Of a DNA stretch of 64,000 nt, positions 17,626 through 26,735 are shown piece after piece. Location: positions 1,798,001-1,862,000 of the forward strand of contig NZ_MJIE01000001.1 of assembly GCF_001940235.1 (NCBI RefSeq), given 5' to 3'. This stretch comes from Hornefia porci. GTDB lineage: Bacteria > Bacillota > Clostridia > Peptostreptococcales > Anaerovoracaceae. The position numbers and the translations under genes were made by a program. The stretch's first letter is position 1, and each line of letters starts with the position of its first letter. A model generated the notes under the pieces. The model was given only the letters and a program-made list of their open reading frames with translations. It was not told where the DNA came from and made no database searches.

Positions 17626-18717
17626 ATGTATCCGAAACTGGTAGTAGATCTGAAAAAACTGCAGGGCAATCTCGACGCTGTCGCGGAGATTACCAAGGAC
17701 CGCGGAGGATGTTCTCTGATGATCGTCACCAAGGGACTCTGCGCCGATCCGGAAATGGCCGGACTGGTGGCGAGGGATCCGAAGGTGGATTATATGGCGG
17801 ACTCCCGGGTGAAAAACCTGGCGAGCTACGCCGATATGGCGCGTGCCAACGGCAAGAAGACGGTGCTTCTGCGCATCCCGATGCACGATGAGGTGGAGGG
17901 CGTCATTCAATATGCGGACATCTCCTTCAACTCGGAGCTTTCCACCATCCGCCTGCTGAACGAGGAAGCGGGCAGAGCAGGAAAGGTCCACGACATCGTT
18001 CTGATGATCGATCTGGGTGATCTGCGGGAAGGTATATTCTTCCGCAACGAGGATCTCATCCGGGAAGCCGTGGAGGAGATCCTGCAGATGGAGCATATCA
18101 ATCTGTACGGTATCGCTGTGAACCTGACGTGCTACGGAGCGATTATTCCGAAGTATGATAACCTTTCCCAGCTGGTTGAGATTGCGAGAAAGATTGAAGA
18201 AAAATATGATATCCGTCTGCAGATGGTGTCCGGCGGGAATTCCAGCTCGATTTATCTGATCGACAAAGGTGAATTGCCGGAGGGCATCAACAATCTGCGT
18301 CTTGGGGAAGCGTTCCTGCTGGGGAACGACACCGCCTACGAGACAGATCTCCCCGGCACGGTCGGCGATACGGTGACACTGCAGGCGCAGATCGTGGAGC
18401 TGAAGGAAAAGCCCTCACTGCCCATCGGCGAGGTCGGCGTGGACGCCTTCGGCCAGAAGCCGTACTATGAGGACCGCGGAATCATGAAGAGAGCGATTAT
18501 CGCGGTCGGAAAGCAGGACACGGATCTGGACAGCATGACGCCGACGGATCCGCAGATTGAAATCATGGGAGGAAGCTCCGACCATACCATCCTGGACGTT
18601 ACACACTGCGACAGAGACTACAAGGTCGGGGACGTCGTCACCTTTGAGCTGGGATACGGCGGTATGCTCAAGGTCGCGACCAGCCCCTATGTGGAGAGGG
18701 AATATGTCCGCGGGTAA
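17626..18717 (+). CDS. orr: Ornithine racemase (PLP-dependent)
   Basis: An alanine/ornithine racemase-family enzyme of about 363 residues that converts L-ornithine to the D-form used by OraSE. The PLP lysine is in MIVTKGLC near the N-terminus, and the barrel core contains [11 protein letters not shown] and VSGGNSSS. I chose ATG 17626 because GGAG lies nine bases before it; an in-frame ATG at 17611 is possible. It sits 21 bases after the reactivase and overlaps nfo at its 3' end. A paralogue with the same motifs occurs at 62232-63323. Confidence 0.88.
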   Translation: MYPKLVVDLKKLQGNLDAVAEITKDRGGCSLMIVTKGLCADPEMAGLVARDPKVDYMADSRVKNLASYADMARANGKKTVLLRIPMHDEVEGVIQYADISFNSELSTIRLLNEEAGRAGKVHDIVLMIDLGDLREGIFFRNEDLIREAVEEILQMEHINLYGIAVNLTCYGAIIPKYDNLSQLVEIARKIEEKYDIRLQMVSGGNSSSIYLIDKGELPEGINNLRLGEAFLLGNDTAYETDLPGTVGDTVTLQAQIVELKEKPSLPIGEVGVDAFGQKPYYEDRGIMKRAIIAVGKQDTDLDSMTPTDPQIEIMGGSSDHTILDVTHCDRDYKVGDVVTFELGYGGMLKVATSPYVEREYVRG

Positions 18718-19552
18718 CAAAATATATCTCGGATGCCATCTGTCTTCGGCAGATGGCTTTGAAGTAATGGGAACAAACGCCGTGAGCATCGGCGCCAACA
18801 CCTTCGCTTTTTTCACCCGGAACCCCAGAGGCGGAAAGGCGAAGGACATCGATCCGGAGGACGCGGCCGCTCTTCGGCGCATAATGAAAGAGCACGAGTT
18901 CGGCAGACTGGTGGCTCATGCGCCCTACACGCTGAATCCCTGCTCCGCGACTGCCCGTGTCCGCGAATTCGCCCATATGGTGATGGAGGATGATCTCCGG
19001 AGGATGGAATATCTTCCGGGAAATTATTACAATTTCCATCCCGGCAGCCACGTCGGACAGGGGACGGAAACGGGGATAAGGTTGATTTACAGCCTTCTTA
19101 ATGATATTATATCTAAAGACCAGACAACCACGGTACTGCTGGAAACCATGGCAGGAAAGGGAAGCGAGGTCGGCAGCAGGTTCGAAGAGCTTGCGCAGAT
19201 CATAGAGGGAATCCGCATTGACGAAAAGGTCGGCGTCTGCATGGACACCTGCCACGTCAGCGACGCGGGATACGATATTGTCAATGATCTGGACGGCGTG
19301 CTGGAAGAGTTCGACCGGATAATCGGACTGGAACGGCTGAAGGCACTGCACATCAACGACAGTATGAACCCGCCGGGTTCTCATAAGGACCGCCATGCGC
19401 GAATCGGAGAGGGAACTCTCGGACTGGAAGCCATACGCAAATTCATACATCATCCTGCTCTTGAGGGACTGCCCTGCATACTGGAAACACCGCAGGACAG
19501 TATCAGAGGATATGGAAAGGAAATCGCAGTTTTAAAGAGAAAAGGAGATTAG
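18704..19552 (+). CDS. nfo: Endonuclease IV (AP endonuclease)
   Basis: A 282-residue TIM-barrel AP endonuclease of the Nfo family, which cuts at abasic sites in base excision repair. Zinc-ligand motifs are clear: [54 protein letters not shown] and LETPQ. ATG 18704 gives the standard family length; the frame extends further upstream, but that part is the shadow of the racemase gene. It overlaps the orr 3' end by 14 bases. A DNA repair gene in an amino acid operon is unusual and may be a chance coupling. Confidence 0.94.
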   Translation: MSAGNKIYLGCHLSSADGFEVMGTNAVSIGANTFAFFTRNPRGGKAKDIDPEDAAALRRIMKEHEFGRLVAHAPYTLNPCSATARVREFAHMVMEDDLRRMEYLPGNYYNFHPGSHVGQGTETGIRLIYSLLNDIISKDQTTTVLLETMAGKGSEVGSRFEELAQIIEGIRIDEKVGVCMDTCHVSDAGYDIVNDLDGVLEEFDRIIGLERLKALHINDSMNPPGSHKDRHARIGEGTLGLEAIRKFIHHPALEGLPCILETPQDSIRGYGKEIAVLKRKGD

Positions 19553-19558
19553 ACAGAC

Positions 19559-20638
19559 ATGAATGCAAGTGAAGTAAAAGACATTTTGGTAATTAATCCT
19601 GGTTCGACCTCGACGAAAATCACGATCTACACCAAGCAGAACACAGAGATTCTGTATGAGAACAATATCGTGCATGATGAGCAGAAGATTCTGGAATTCC
19701 CGACAGTCGCCTCCCAGAAGAACTACAGAAAGGGAATCATTCTGGACGAGCTGAATGACAGAGGCTATGACCTGAAGAATCTGACGGCTGTTGTAGGAAG
19801 AGGCGGTATGCTGTTCGGCCTGAAGGGCGGCGGTTACAAAATCAATGACAAGATGTATAACGAGATGGCGAGCTCAAGACTCCCGCAGCACGCCTCCTCG
19901 CTGGGTGCGCTGCTGGCGTATTCCATCGCACAGCCTCTGGGGATCCCGTCGTTCATCTATGACTCCACCATGGGCTGCGACCTGCTGGATATCGCCAAGG
20001 TGACCGGAATTTCCGAAATCGAGAAGTACGGCGCCACACACCTGCTGAATTCCCGGGCGCAGGCGATTAAATACGCCAGATCCAGAGGAAAAGATTATAA
20101 GGAGATGAACTTCATCAACTGCCATATGGGCGGAGGCATCACCGCAAACGCTATGAAGGGCGGAAAGGTCATCGACACCGCGGCCTATGACGACGGTCCG
20201 ATGGCGCCGGAACGCTCCGGCGGCGTGCCCCTGCTTTTGTTCAAGCAGCTGTGCTTTGACGGAAAGCATACAGAGGAGGACATGGAGAAGCTGATCGCAG
20301 GCAAGGGCGGCCTCTACTCCTATCTGGGCACAAAGGACGCCAGAGAAGTGGAAAAGATGATCGAGGAAGGCGACAGCTATGCGGCCATGGTCTATGAGGC
20401 GATGGGCTTCCAGGTGGCGAAGTCGATCGCGGGGCTGTCCTGCGCGCTGGAGGGCAAGGTTGACGTTATCATTCTGACCGGCGGCGTGGCGTATTCCAAG
20501 TGGCTGACCGAGAAGATCAAGAAGTACTGCGGACACATCGCGCCGATCGAGGTTATGCCCGGCGAGAGTGAGATGGAGGCGCTGGCGGCCGGAACACTGC
20601 GGATGCTGACGGGTGAAGAGGAGATCAAGGAGCTGTAG
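19559..20638 (+). CDS. buk: Butyrate kinase
   Basis: A 359-residue acetate/butyrate kinase-family enzyme. ILVINPGSTSTK at the N-terminus, NCHMGGGIT and APERSGGVP are typical of butyrate kinases. It would make ATP from butyryl phosphate, or act on a related branched acid. Its position directly after the ornithine genes (six bases after nfo) suggests that acetyl-CoA from ornithine cleavage is routed to butyrate with substrate-level ATP formation. AAAGGAG precedes the start. No phosphotransbutyrylase gene is visible here. Confidence 0.92.
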   Translation: MNASEVKDILVINPGSTSTKITIYTKQNTEILYENNIVHDEQKILEFPTVASQKNYRKGIILDELNDRGYDLKNLTAVVGRGGMLFGLKGGGYKINDKMYNEMASSRLPQHASSLGALLAYSIAQPLGIPSFIYDSTMGCDLLDIAKVTGISEIEKYGATHLLNSRAQAIKYARSRGKDYKEMNFINCHMGGGITANAMKGGKVIDTAAYDDGPMAPERSGGVPLLLFKQLCFDGKHTEEDMEKLIAGKGGLYSYLGTKDAREVEKMIEEGDSYAAMVYEAMGFQVAKSIAGLSCALEGKVDVIILTGGVAYSKWLTEKIKKYCGHIAPIEVMPGESEMEALAAGTLRMLTGEEEIKEL

Positions 20639-20828
20639 CGGCAGTTGTCTGTGAAATCCCCGTCGGCCGGACATCGGTCTGACGAGCGCTGACAAAGGCC
20701 GGCTGACCGCGCCTCGGGGGGCGCATCACAGTAGTTCATGGCGGATTTCCTACCACTCAGGCAAAAAAAGGCCACTTCCTCCGGAATCTGATTATACTGA
20801 AGGAGAAAGTGGTTAAGATAATAACATG

Positions 20829-20868
20829 AAAACCGGCAGGCATCGGGAAAATGCTTACCGGTTTTTTT
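20829..20868 (+). terminator. Rho-independent terminator, downstream end of the buk operon
   Basis: An AAAACCGG/CCGG outer stem and GCAT/ATGC inner stem are followed by seven T at 20862-20868. It lies between convergent buk and the phosphohexomutase. The remaining gap 20639-20828 contains a second imperfect stem (CCACTT...AAGTGG, about 20774-20815) and no gene. Confidence 0.75.
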
Positions 20869-20920
20869 CATGCGCGCTTGTCGAGCGCCTCACCAAAAAA
20901 GCGCGGCCCCGCAGAACCTT

Positions 20921-22555
20921 TTACAAGCCGGATGTGTCAAGTCCGTCGGTGTCTGCGAGACAGCCGGACAGCAGACGGCGTATCAGGCTGCAGCCGCCTG
21001 GTTCAGCGGATTCAATGTTCAGCGGCAGGATGGGATCGTGCAGCGATTTCCGAAGCAGGAACCATCCGCTGTATGCTCCGCGGTAAGCCACCCGGATTCC
21101 TTCATAGTTCGGCTGTACGATTTCCAGTGAGATCCCGGCGTCCCGGGCGGAGGCAGGATCAGAAGCCCAGCGCCGGACTGCCTCCAGCACACCGTCCGCA
21201 CAGGCAGAGAAGTCCTCTGCTGTGATAGGCAGGCGCACCTCCTCGGATTCAGCCGGTTCAGACAGTGCGGCGATGACGGAGGAAATCCCCTGTCCCTTCC
21301 GCTTCAGGACAGCGGCGCGGATAACAATGCGGGTCGCCAGGAACGCACCGTCGTCCAGGAAATAGTTGTCCCGGTAGGCGGCGTGACCGCTGGTTTCGAT
21401 GGCCAGCTGGGCATCTGTTCCTTCATTGTTCAGTTCTATGGCTTTGTTGATGACATTGCGGTAGCCGCGTCTGAAGCGCAGATGCTTCAGCCCGAGACTG
21501 CCCTCCAGATAGGTATGCAGCTCGTCGCTGGTGACGCTGTCGGTGACCACGGTGGTTCCGGGATGTTCGTCCGCGATCAGCGCCGCGGCCATGGCGACGA
21601 TTCCGTTGCGGCTGATTTCGCAGCCCTTTTCATCCACAGCCGAGGAACGGTCCACATCGGTATCGAAGATAATGCCCAGGTCGCACCGGTGGGCAGTGAC
21701 CGCGGCGCAGACAGATTTCATCGCATCTTTGTTCTCGGGATTCGGAGCGTGGTTCGGGAAGGTTCCGTCCGGATCCAGAAACTGACTGGCGGATACATCT
21801 GCACCCAGAGGCGCCAGAACGCGTCCCGCGTAGAAGCCGCCGGCGCCGTTTCCTGCGTCCACGCAGATCTTCAGCCCTTCCAGCGGACGGGGATTGCCGG
21901 AACCGGACGCAGTACCGGATGCGGCCGCTGCATCGGCACTGCCCGCAGCGGCAGGATCGCCCTTTGTTCCCGCGGCCTTCGCCACGCCCCTGCAGATAAG
22001 CTCCCGGAGATGCGCCGCATAGACCTCCATCAGATCCGCACCGGTCTGCGTCTGCGGGACCTGCGCGTTACCGGCTCCCGGCGGAAGCATTCCCAGAATC
22101 TGATCGCTCTCGGCGAAGACGATGATGTCTGTGATGTCGCCCTTGTTCAGACCTCCCTCAGCGCTGAAAAATTTCAGGCCGTTGCGGTTCCAGGGGAGGT
22201 GGCTCGCCGTGACCATAACCGCGCCGTCCGCCCGGAATTCATCGAAGACGGTGGACATGAACATCGCCGGAGTGGAGGCCAGTCCGCAGTTGAGGACCCG
22301 GACGCCGAAGGGAGACAGTGCGTCGCAGAAGGCGGCTGTCAGTGCTTCGCCGGAAAGGCGGGAGTCTCGTCCCACCGTGACGGTCATCTGAGAGGGGGTC
22401 TTGCCTGTCTGCTGTGTCAGCCAGTACAAAAAACCTTTTGCGAGTCTTCCCACAGCGGCGGGGGTGAGAGTGACCGGCTCGCCGGGGATCCCGTCCAGGG
22501 CGACGCCGCGTATGTCGCTGCCGTTCTGAAGTTTTCTGAAATCGTAATTGGACAT
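20921..22555 (-). CDS. Phosphohexomutase (phosphoglucomutase/phosphomannomutase family)
   Basis: A 544-residue alpha-D-phosphohexomutase that interconverts hexose 1- and 6-phosphates for cell-envelope or storage sugars. The phosphoserine loop TASHLPWNRNG (Ser118), the magnesium loop DTDVDRS (Asp298, 300, 302) and a sugar-binding ETSGHAA loop are all present. Residues 192-222 form an Ala/Gly/Ser-rich low-complexity insert before the second domain, which is unusual. The exact sugar specificity cannot be set. The start is ATG 22555, divergent from the sortase operon. Confidence 0.9.
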   Translation of the reverse strand: MSNYDFRKLQNGSDIRGVALDGIPGEPVTLTPAAVGRLAKGFLYWLTQQTGKTPSQMTVTVGRDSRLSGEALTAAFCDALSPFGVRVLNCGLASTPAMFMSTVFDEFRADGAVMVTASHLPWNRNGLKFFSAEGGLNKGDITDIIVFAESDQILGMLPPGAGNAQVPQTQTGADLMEVYAAHLRELICRGVAKAAGTKGDPAAAGSADAAAASGTASGSGNPRPLEGLKICVDAGNGAGGFYAGRVLAPLGADVSASQFLDPDGTFPNHAPNPENKDAMKSVCAAVTAHRCDLGIIFDTDVDRSSAVDEKGCEISRNGIVAMAAALIADEHPGTTVVTDSVTSDELHTYLEGSLGLKHLRFRRGYRNVINKAIELNNEGTDAQLAIETSGHAAYRDNYFLDDGAFLATRIVIRAAVLKRKGQGISSVIAALSEPAESEEVRLPITAEDFSACADGVLEAVRRWASDPASARDAGISLEIVQPNYEGIRVAYRGAYSGWFLLRKSLHDPILPLNIESAEPGGCSLIRRLLSGCLADTDGLDTSGL

Positions 22556-22621
22556 TTTATTTTCTGTATTCCTTTCTCATCTTCTGTCTGATGCATGTTG
22601 AACTGGCTGCATGTGCCTGCC

Positions 22622-22711
22622 GCATTCCGCCCCGGCGGGGCGGAATGCCCGCGCTGCGGGAGGGTCGTCCGGCAGCGCGTAGGCGCGCCTCCGGGTTCCG
22701 GGGCGCGCCGG
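22622..22711. repeat. Two GC-rich perfect hairpins in a divergent promoter region
   Basis: GCATTCCGCCCC and GGGGCGGAATGC (22622-22648) pair over 12 bases around a three-base loop. A second stem joins GGCGCGCC...CCGG with CCGG...GCGCGCC (22683-22711). They lie between the mutase start and the sortase promoter and have no T-run. They may be structured repeats or insulating elements. Confidence 0.6.
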
Positions 22712-22768
22712 CAGGCACCGCAGATACTTTAATTATATTGAATTCCCGTGGTTCAGACAAGGAATTGT

Positions 22769-22797
22769 TGGCGAAAGGTCAGATTTATGTTAAAATA
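22769..22797 (+). promoter_or_regulatory. Promoter of the sortase/LytTR operon
   Basis: TTGGCG (22769-22774), 17 bases and an extended minus-ten TGTTAAAAT (TAAAAT at 22792-22797). The predicted start leaves a leader of only about 16 bases that begins with the AAGGAG ribosome binding site. Confidence 0.6.
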
Positions 22798-22819
22798 TTG
22801 GCGAAGGAGTGTATCATCA

Positions 22820-23563
22820 ATGACCGGAAAAGGGAAAAGAAGAAAAGGGGATCTGTTATTTGATGTTATCATCGTTATTCTGCTGTGCGTGATCGCATTC
22901 AGCCTGTTTAAAGTTGCTTCAATACTGAACGAGTATCAGAAGGGTACCCGCGAATATAAACAGATCGCAGAGGACGCGGATCTGAAGCTTGAGGAGAACC
23001 GTCTCCATGTCGACTGGAAGGCGCTGAAAAAGAAAAACAGCGACGTGAAGGCCTGGATCTATTCAAAGGGTACTGTCATCAACTATCCGGTGGTACAGGG
23101 CGATGACAACAGCTTTTATCTGCACCGGCTTCTGAATAAAGAATATAATTTCAAAGGCACGCTGTTCATCGATTACAGGGTGGCGAAGCCGTTCGACGAT
23201 TTTAATACGATTATCTACGGACACCGGATGAAGGACGGCTCCATGTTCAAGCCGCTGGTGAAGTACCGGGAGGAGGATTACTACAGGAAGCATAAGGTGA
23301 TGCAGCTGGCGACGCCGAAGCACCAGTACGATCTGGTGATTTTCGCCGCGGTTACGATTCCTGCCCGGAGCAGCATGTACAAATGCACCTTCGAGACCCG
23401 GAAGGAAAAGGAAGCGTACCTGGAAAAGATCCGGGAAAAGACGGTGCTGACGACAGACATACAGGTTTCTGCGGATGACAGGATCGTGATGATGAGCACC
23501 TGCACCTATGAATTTGACAATGCGAGGGTGGTCGTATACGGAAAGCTGATTGAGAAAGACTGA
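22820..23563 (+). CDS. srtB: Class B sortase
   Basis: A 247-residue membrane-anchored transpeptidase with an N-terminal uncleaved signal helix (residues 12-34). The catalytic triad is visible: His135 in YGHRMKDGSMF, Cys228 in MSTCTYEF, and Arg236 in NARVVVYGKL. It would attach surface proteins to peptidoglycan or to each other. The start ATG 22820 was chosen because AAGGAG lies ten bases upstream; longer starts (22748, 22787) run through the promoter. It heads an operon with two LytTR regulators and secreted proteins that are its likely, though unproven, substrates. Confidence 0.92.
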   Translation: MTGKGKRRKGDLLFDVIIVILLCVIAFSLFKVASILNEYQKGTREYKQIAEDADLKLEENRLHVDWKALKKKNSDVKAWIYSKGTVINYPVVQGDDNSFYLHRLLNKEYNFKGTLFIDYRVAKPFDDFNTIIYGHRMKDGSMFKPLVKYREEDYYRKHKVMQLATPKHQYDLVIFAAVTIPARSSMYKCTFETRKEKEAYLEKIREKTVLTTDIQVSADDRIVMMSTCTYEFDNARVVVYGKLIEKD

Positions 23564-23574
23564 AGGGGTGGATC

Positions 23575-24306
23575 ATGCGGATTGCGATTTGTGATGATGA
23601 AGTAACGGCGATCGAAGCGTATACGCGGGATCTTCAGCAGGTATGCCGGGATAATGATATCGAGGCGGATTTTACAAAATACAAAAGCGGAGACCAGCTC
23701 CTGTTCTTCACGGAGGACGTCGTCCGGGACACGGACATTCTGTTTCTGGACGTTGGGATGCCGGGAACTAACGGCATTGAAACCGCAAGGAAGCTGAGGG
23801 AGAACGGCTACGAGGGCGAGATCATCTTTCTCACATCGTCGCGGGAGGCCGTGTTCTACGCGTTTGACGTGAGAGCGACGAATTATCTGGTCAAGGAAAT
23901 GGCGTCGGAAAAACGGCTGAGAGAGGTCTTTCTCCGCGCAGTGGAGAGCGCCCGGGAGAAAAGGAGCGAGTATCTGCTGCTGACCGGAATCGGAGAATAC
24001 CGGAACATCAGAATCGACGAGATTCGCTATTTCGAGGTATCGCAGAAGATCGTCACCGTATACTACAGGGATACGAATTTTGAATTCGTGTCGACTATAG
24101 GGAAACTGGAAAATCTTCTGTTCTCCAGAGGCTTTGTGCGGATCTCCAGATCCTGCATCGTTGCGGCTCGTTATGTCGAGTCCTTCGCCTATGAAAAGGT
24201 CACGATGACGACCGGCGAAAGTCTTCCGGTCGGCCGTAAATATTATAAAGAACTGAAAAAGACGATGAAAGGCGGGCGCGATGAACGGCAGGATGAGCGG
24301 GAATAG
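23575..24306 (+). CDS. LytTR-family response regulator
   Basis: A 243-residue AgrA/ComE-like regulator. The receiver domain is intact: Asp7/Asp8 in CDDE, phosphoacceptor Asp59 in LDVGMPG, and Lys107 in NYLVKE. The LytTR DNA-binding domain follows from about residue 130 (YFEVSQKIVTVYY, RGFVRISRSCIVAARYV). It starts 11 bases after the sortase, so it probably controls this surface operon. No histidine kinase gene is present in the window, so its partner must be elsewhere. Confidence 0.9.
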   Translation: MRIAICDDEVTAIEAYTRDLQQVCRDNDIEADFTKYKSGDQLLFFTEDVVRDTDILFLDVGMPGTNGIETARKLRENGYEGEIIFLTSSREAVFYAFDVRATNYLVKEMASEKRLREVFLRAVESAREKRSEYLLLTGIGEYRNIRIDEIRYFEVSQKIVTVYYRDTNFEFVSTIGKLENLLFSRGFVRISRSCIVAARYVESFAYEKVTMTTGESLPVGRKYYKELKKTMKGGRDERQDERE

Positions 24307-25234
24307 AGGCAATGGCAGAGCCTGCGCACCACTGTCCGCATGTCGGTTTCTGCCCGCGTGTCGGTTCCTGCGTCTGCCGGCGGCGTTGGCGCATACGCTC
24401 TGCCGCATACCGGTTCCGGCGATCTGCTGCGCGCTGCTTCTGCTGATTTGCTGCACGGCGGTTCCGGCGTTCGCCGGAGACAGCTGCCCCGAAGGCGGTG
24501 AGCATGACTATGAGGTCAGGCTTGAAAAGCGCGCGACACAGACCCGCGACGGCCTGCGCCGGTACACCTGCCTGAAATGCGGCCGCACATATACGGAGCG
24601 GATACCGGCGATGGGGCATGTCTGGGGAGCATGGAAAACGGTGAAGAAGGAGACCTGCACGGCTGACGGCAGGGAGACGCGGACCTGCGTCAAGCATCAG
24701 GGACTGGTGCATGTACAAAGCAGAGTCGTCCCGGCGCTCGGGCACGACTGGAGCGCATGGAAGACGGTGCGTCCGGCTTCCCCCGGCAGAGCGGGGCTGG
24801 AGAAGAGGGTCTGCCGCAATAATCCGAAGGAGGTACAGTACCGGCAGAGTCCGGCGTTCGGAGCATCGGACGGCGCTGTCTCCGGTGCAGTGACGGGGAA
24901 TCTGATGATTTCCGGCTCGTACTCGGAAAACGCCTCCGGCAGCAATGATTCAGGAGACGTATCAGATTCCGCCCGCGCGAAAGCGAAGCCCGGGGCGAAA
25001 TCCGGAAGCGGCACGGCCGGCGGAAGCTCCGGAAGCGGCGCTTCGGACAGTGTGGGAGGAATGGGAGCCTCTAGCACCCGGAAGACGGTTCCCTTCGGCG
25101 CCGCAGACGCTGCGATTCTGGGAGCAAACGGCGCGGCGGTGCTGTTCTGGACGCTTCTGCTGCTGCCGCTGGTCCGGGTACTGTTCTGGGCGGCCGCTAA
25201 ACGCAGGGAGAAGGAAGAGGAGGAATCCACATGA
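24281..25234 (+). CDS. Secreted protein with cysteine/tryptophan repeats and C-terminal membrane anchor
   Basis: A 317-residue protein with a long N-region and signal peptide ending near AVPAFA-GD. Residues about 70-190 contain repeats of the type GH-W-x-WKTV followed by paired cysteines (CLKCGRTYTERIPAMGHVW), seen in many clostridial surface proteins. A Ser/Gly/Ala-rich linker follows (205-270), then a membrane helix (about 283-306) and a basic tail KRREKEEEE. The tail resembles a sorting signal in layout, but no clear LPXTG-like motif is visible; RKTVPFG is at the expected place. It overlaps the LytTR gene by 26 bases. Function unknown. Confidence 0.75.
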   Translation: MNGRMSGNRGNGRACAPLSACRFLPACRFLRLPAALAHTLCRIPVPAICCALLLLICCTAVPAFAGDSCPEGGEHDYEVRLEKRATQTRDGLRRYTCLKCGRTYTERIPAMGHVWGAWKTVKKETCTADGRETRTCVKHQGLVHVQSRVVPALGHDWSAWKTVRPASPGRAGLEKRVCRNNPKEVQYRQSPAFGASDGAVSGAVTGNLMISGSYSENASGSNDSGDVSDSARAKAKPGAKSGSGTAGGSSGSGASDSVGGMGASSTRKTVPFGAADAAILGANGAAVLFWTLLLLPLVRVLFWAAAKRREKEEEEST

Positions 25235-25383
25235 TTCTGAGACGGGTGATCGGTCTGGTAATCCTCGCGGCGGTGATTGCGGCGGGCGCGGTTCTGTACC
25301 GGGTTCTGAGCCGCAGGGTCGCCGATATTGAAAGCGATCTGACGATTCGGGAGGAAAAGGATATCCGGGGTTTGAAGGAATGA
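25231..25383 (+). CDS. Small single-pass membrane protein (50 aa)
   Basis: A 50-residue frame starting MILRRVIGLVILAAV, with a hydrophobic helix at residues 6-23 followed by a charged tail rich in Asp, Glu and Lys. It is joined by ATGA overlaps to both neighbours (start overlaps the upstream stop, stop overlaps the downstream start) and has AGGAGG just upstream. The tight coupling in a four-gene set supports a real gene. Role unknown; possibly a membrane partner of the adjacent surface proteins. Confidence 0.7.
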   Translation: MILRRVIGLVILAAVIAAGAVLYRVLSRRVADIESDLTIREEKDIRGLKE

Positions 25384-26735
25384 AAAAGAGACTGCTGACC
25401 ATTTTGATATGCTTTGCGGTATGCTTCGGAATGTACGGAGCGGTCTTTGTCATGCCCGGAGAAAACAGCCCGGTGCATGCGGGAACCGCCGCAGAGGGAA
25501 CGGCCCGTACAGCATCCGCAGCAGAGGATACATCTCACACAGCGCCTGCTGCGGAGGGTATCGATTTTGCGGAATTTCAAATGACGGGCGGACTGGACAC
25601 GGGCAGCGACAGTGAGAAAAACAAAGGTTTTTCGGACTGTGTCAGCACCGGTTCTTCCTCATCCTCCGCCCGCGATACGATTACGATTTCCAGACCGTCC
25701 GGCGCGGATCGGGTAAATTTTGTCTCCACCTCCACGAAAACCTTCGACTTCAGCCGGAGCTTCTCCTTCCGGGGAGCGGCGCGGATCTCTGAGGATCCGG
25801 ACGGAATGGCCGTCGTGTTTCAGCCGGACAGGGATTACGCATATGAGGCGGGCGCCGGGCAGTACGGTTCATCGCTGTGCGTCTACCGGATTGAAAACGC
25901 AGCCCGCGGCGTGCGAAATGCTCTGGTTCTGGAATTCGACACCTATCTGACCGGCGACAACGGCACGGACGGGCAGACGGCGGTCCGCGATGCCGGTCAG
26001 CCGCATATGGCGCTGACAACGGTGGGTGCGGACGGGAAGGAAAACGATGACGGGGAGCATCCGGTCCGGGCGGTTCCCATCAGCAGCGGAACGATCAGTT
26101 TCTCGATGGACTGGGAGATTACCGATGCAGACAGCGGAACGGGATGCTGTACGGTGCGGTACGGAAGCGGGGACGGAGAGCGCACGATGCGCTATGAAAA
26201 CTTTGATCCGAAGGCTGTATTCGGAACGTCCTCTGTGTATATGACGGTGGCAGGGTCGGTGAATTACGGGTACGACCAGCCGGACGGGGACTGGCAGCTC
26301 CGTCTCTTCGACTTCGCATACCGGAATCCGCCCGCGGATCCGCCGGAGCTTTCTGTGAAGGAGAGCAGCAGCCAGAGCAGCCGTTACGCAGAGGACAACA
26401 AAATATACAGGTATACGATCACGGTGGAGAACAAAGGCACGTCCGACGCCGTCGGCGTCTTTGTCCGCCGTTATATGCCGGAGTATACGAACTTCTATTC
26501 GACGGACAGCCCCGGGCACTACGGGTGCGTCGACGGCAGAGAGCATGTCAGCTGGTTTATCGGCAGGCTGAAGGCGGGGGAGCGTGTTCAGCTGACATTC
26601 CGGGCGGCGGTCAACAACTGCAGGCCGGACAAGCTCGTTATCCGGCATCGTGTGTATTATCAGATTCTGGGAAGTGAAACCCCGCCAATGATGAACACCG
26701 GCACAGATCCGGAGAAGGTTGCGGCAGACTTATGA
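25380..26735 (+). CDS. Secreted L-type lectin-like protein with DUF11-type domain
   Basis: A 451-residue exported protein with a signal peptide (residues 1-35) and a Ser/Ala/Thr-rich segment. Residues about 85-310 resemble a legume (L-type) lectin beta-sandwich: FSFRGAARI, DGMAVVFQPD, LVLEFDTYL and a final WQLRLFDFAYR. Residues about 318-430 look like a DUF11/CARDB-type repeat (YTITVENKGTSDAVGVFVRRYMP) common in clostridial adhesins. No membrane anchor or sorting motif is visible at the C-terminus, so it may be released or held by other proteins. A glycan-binding role is inferred. Confidence 0.72.
   Translation: MKKRLLTILICFAVCFGMYGAVFVMPGENSPVHAGTAAEGTARTASAAEDTSHTAPAAEGIDFAEFQMTGGLDTGSDSEKNKGFSDCVSTGSSSSSARDTITISRPSGADRVNFVSTSTKTFDFSRSFSFRGAARISEDPDGMAVVFQPDRDYAYEAGAGQYGSSLCVYRIENAARGVRNALVLEFDTYLTGDNGTDGQTAVRDAGQPHMALTTVGADGKENDDGEHPVRAVPISSGTISFSMDWEITDADSGTGCCTVRYGSGDGERTMRYENFDPKAVFGTSSVYMTVAGSVNYGYDQPDGDWQLRLFDFAYRNPPADPPELSVKESSSQSSRYAEDNKIYRYTITVENKGTSDAVGVFVRRYMPEYTNFYSTDSPGHYGCVDGREHVSWFIGRLKAGERVQLTFRAAVNNCRPDKLVIRHRVYYQILGSETPPMMNTGTDPEKVAADL

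Noticed and set aside
18557..18703. An N-terminal extension of endonuclease IV
   Set aside because: The extra 49 residues are the racemase gene read in another frame; the family starts at ATG 18704.
22748..22819. Longer sortase starts at GTG 22748 or ATG 22787
   Set aside because: These run through the predicted promoter and lack ribosome binding sites, while ATG 22820 has AAGGAG at ten bases.
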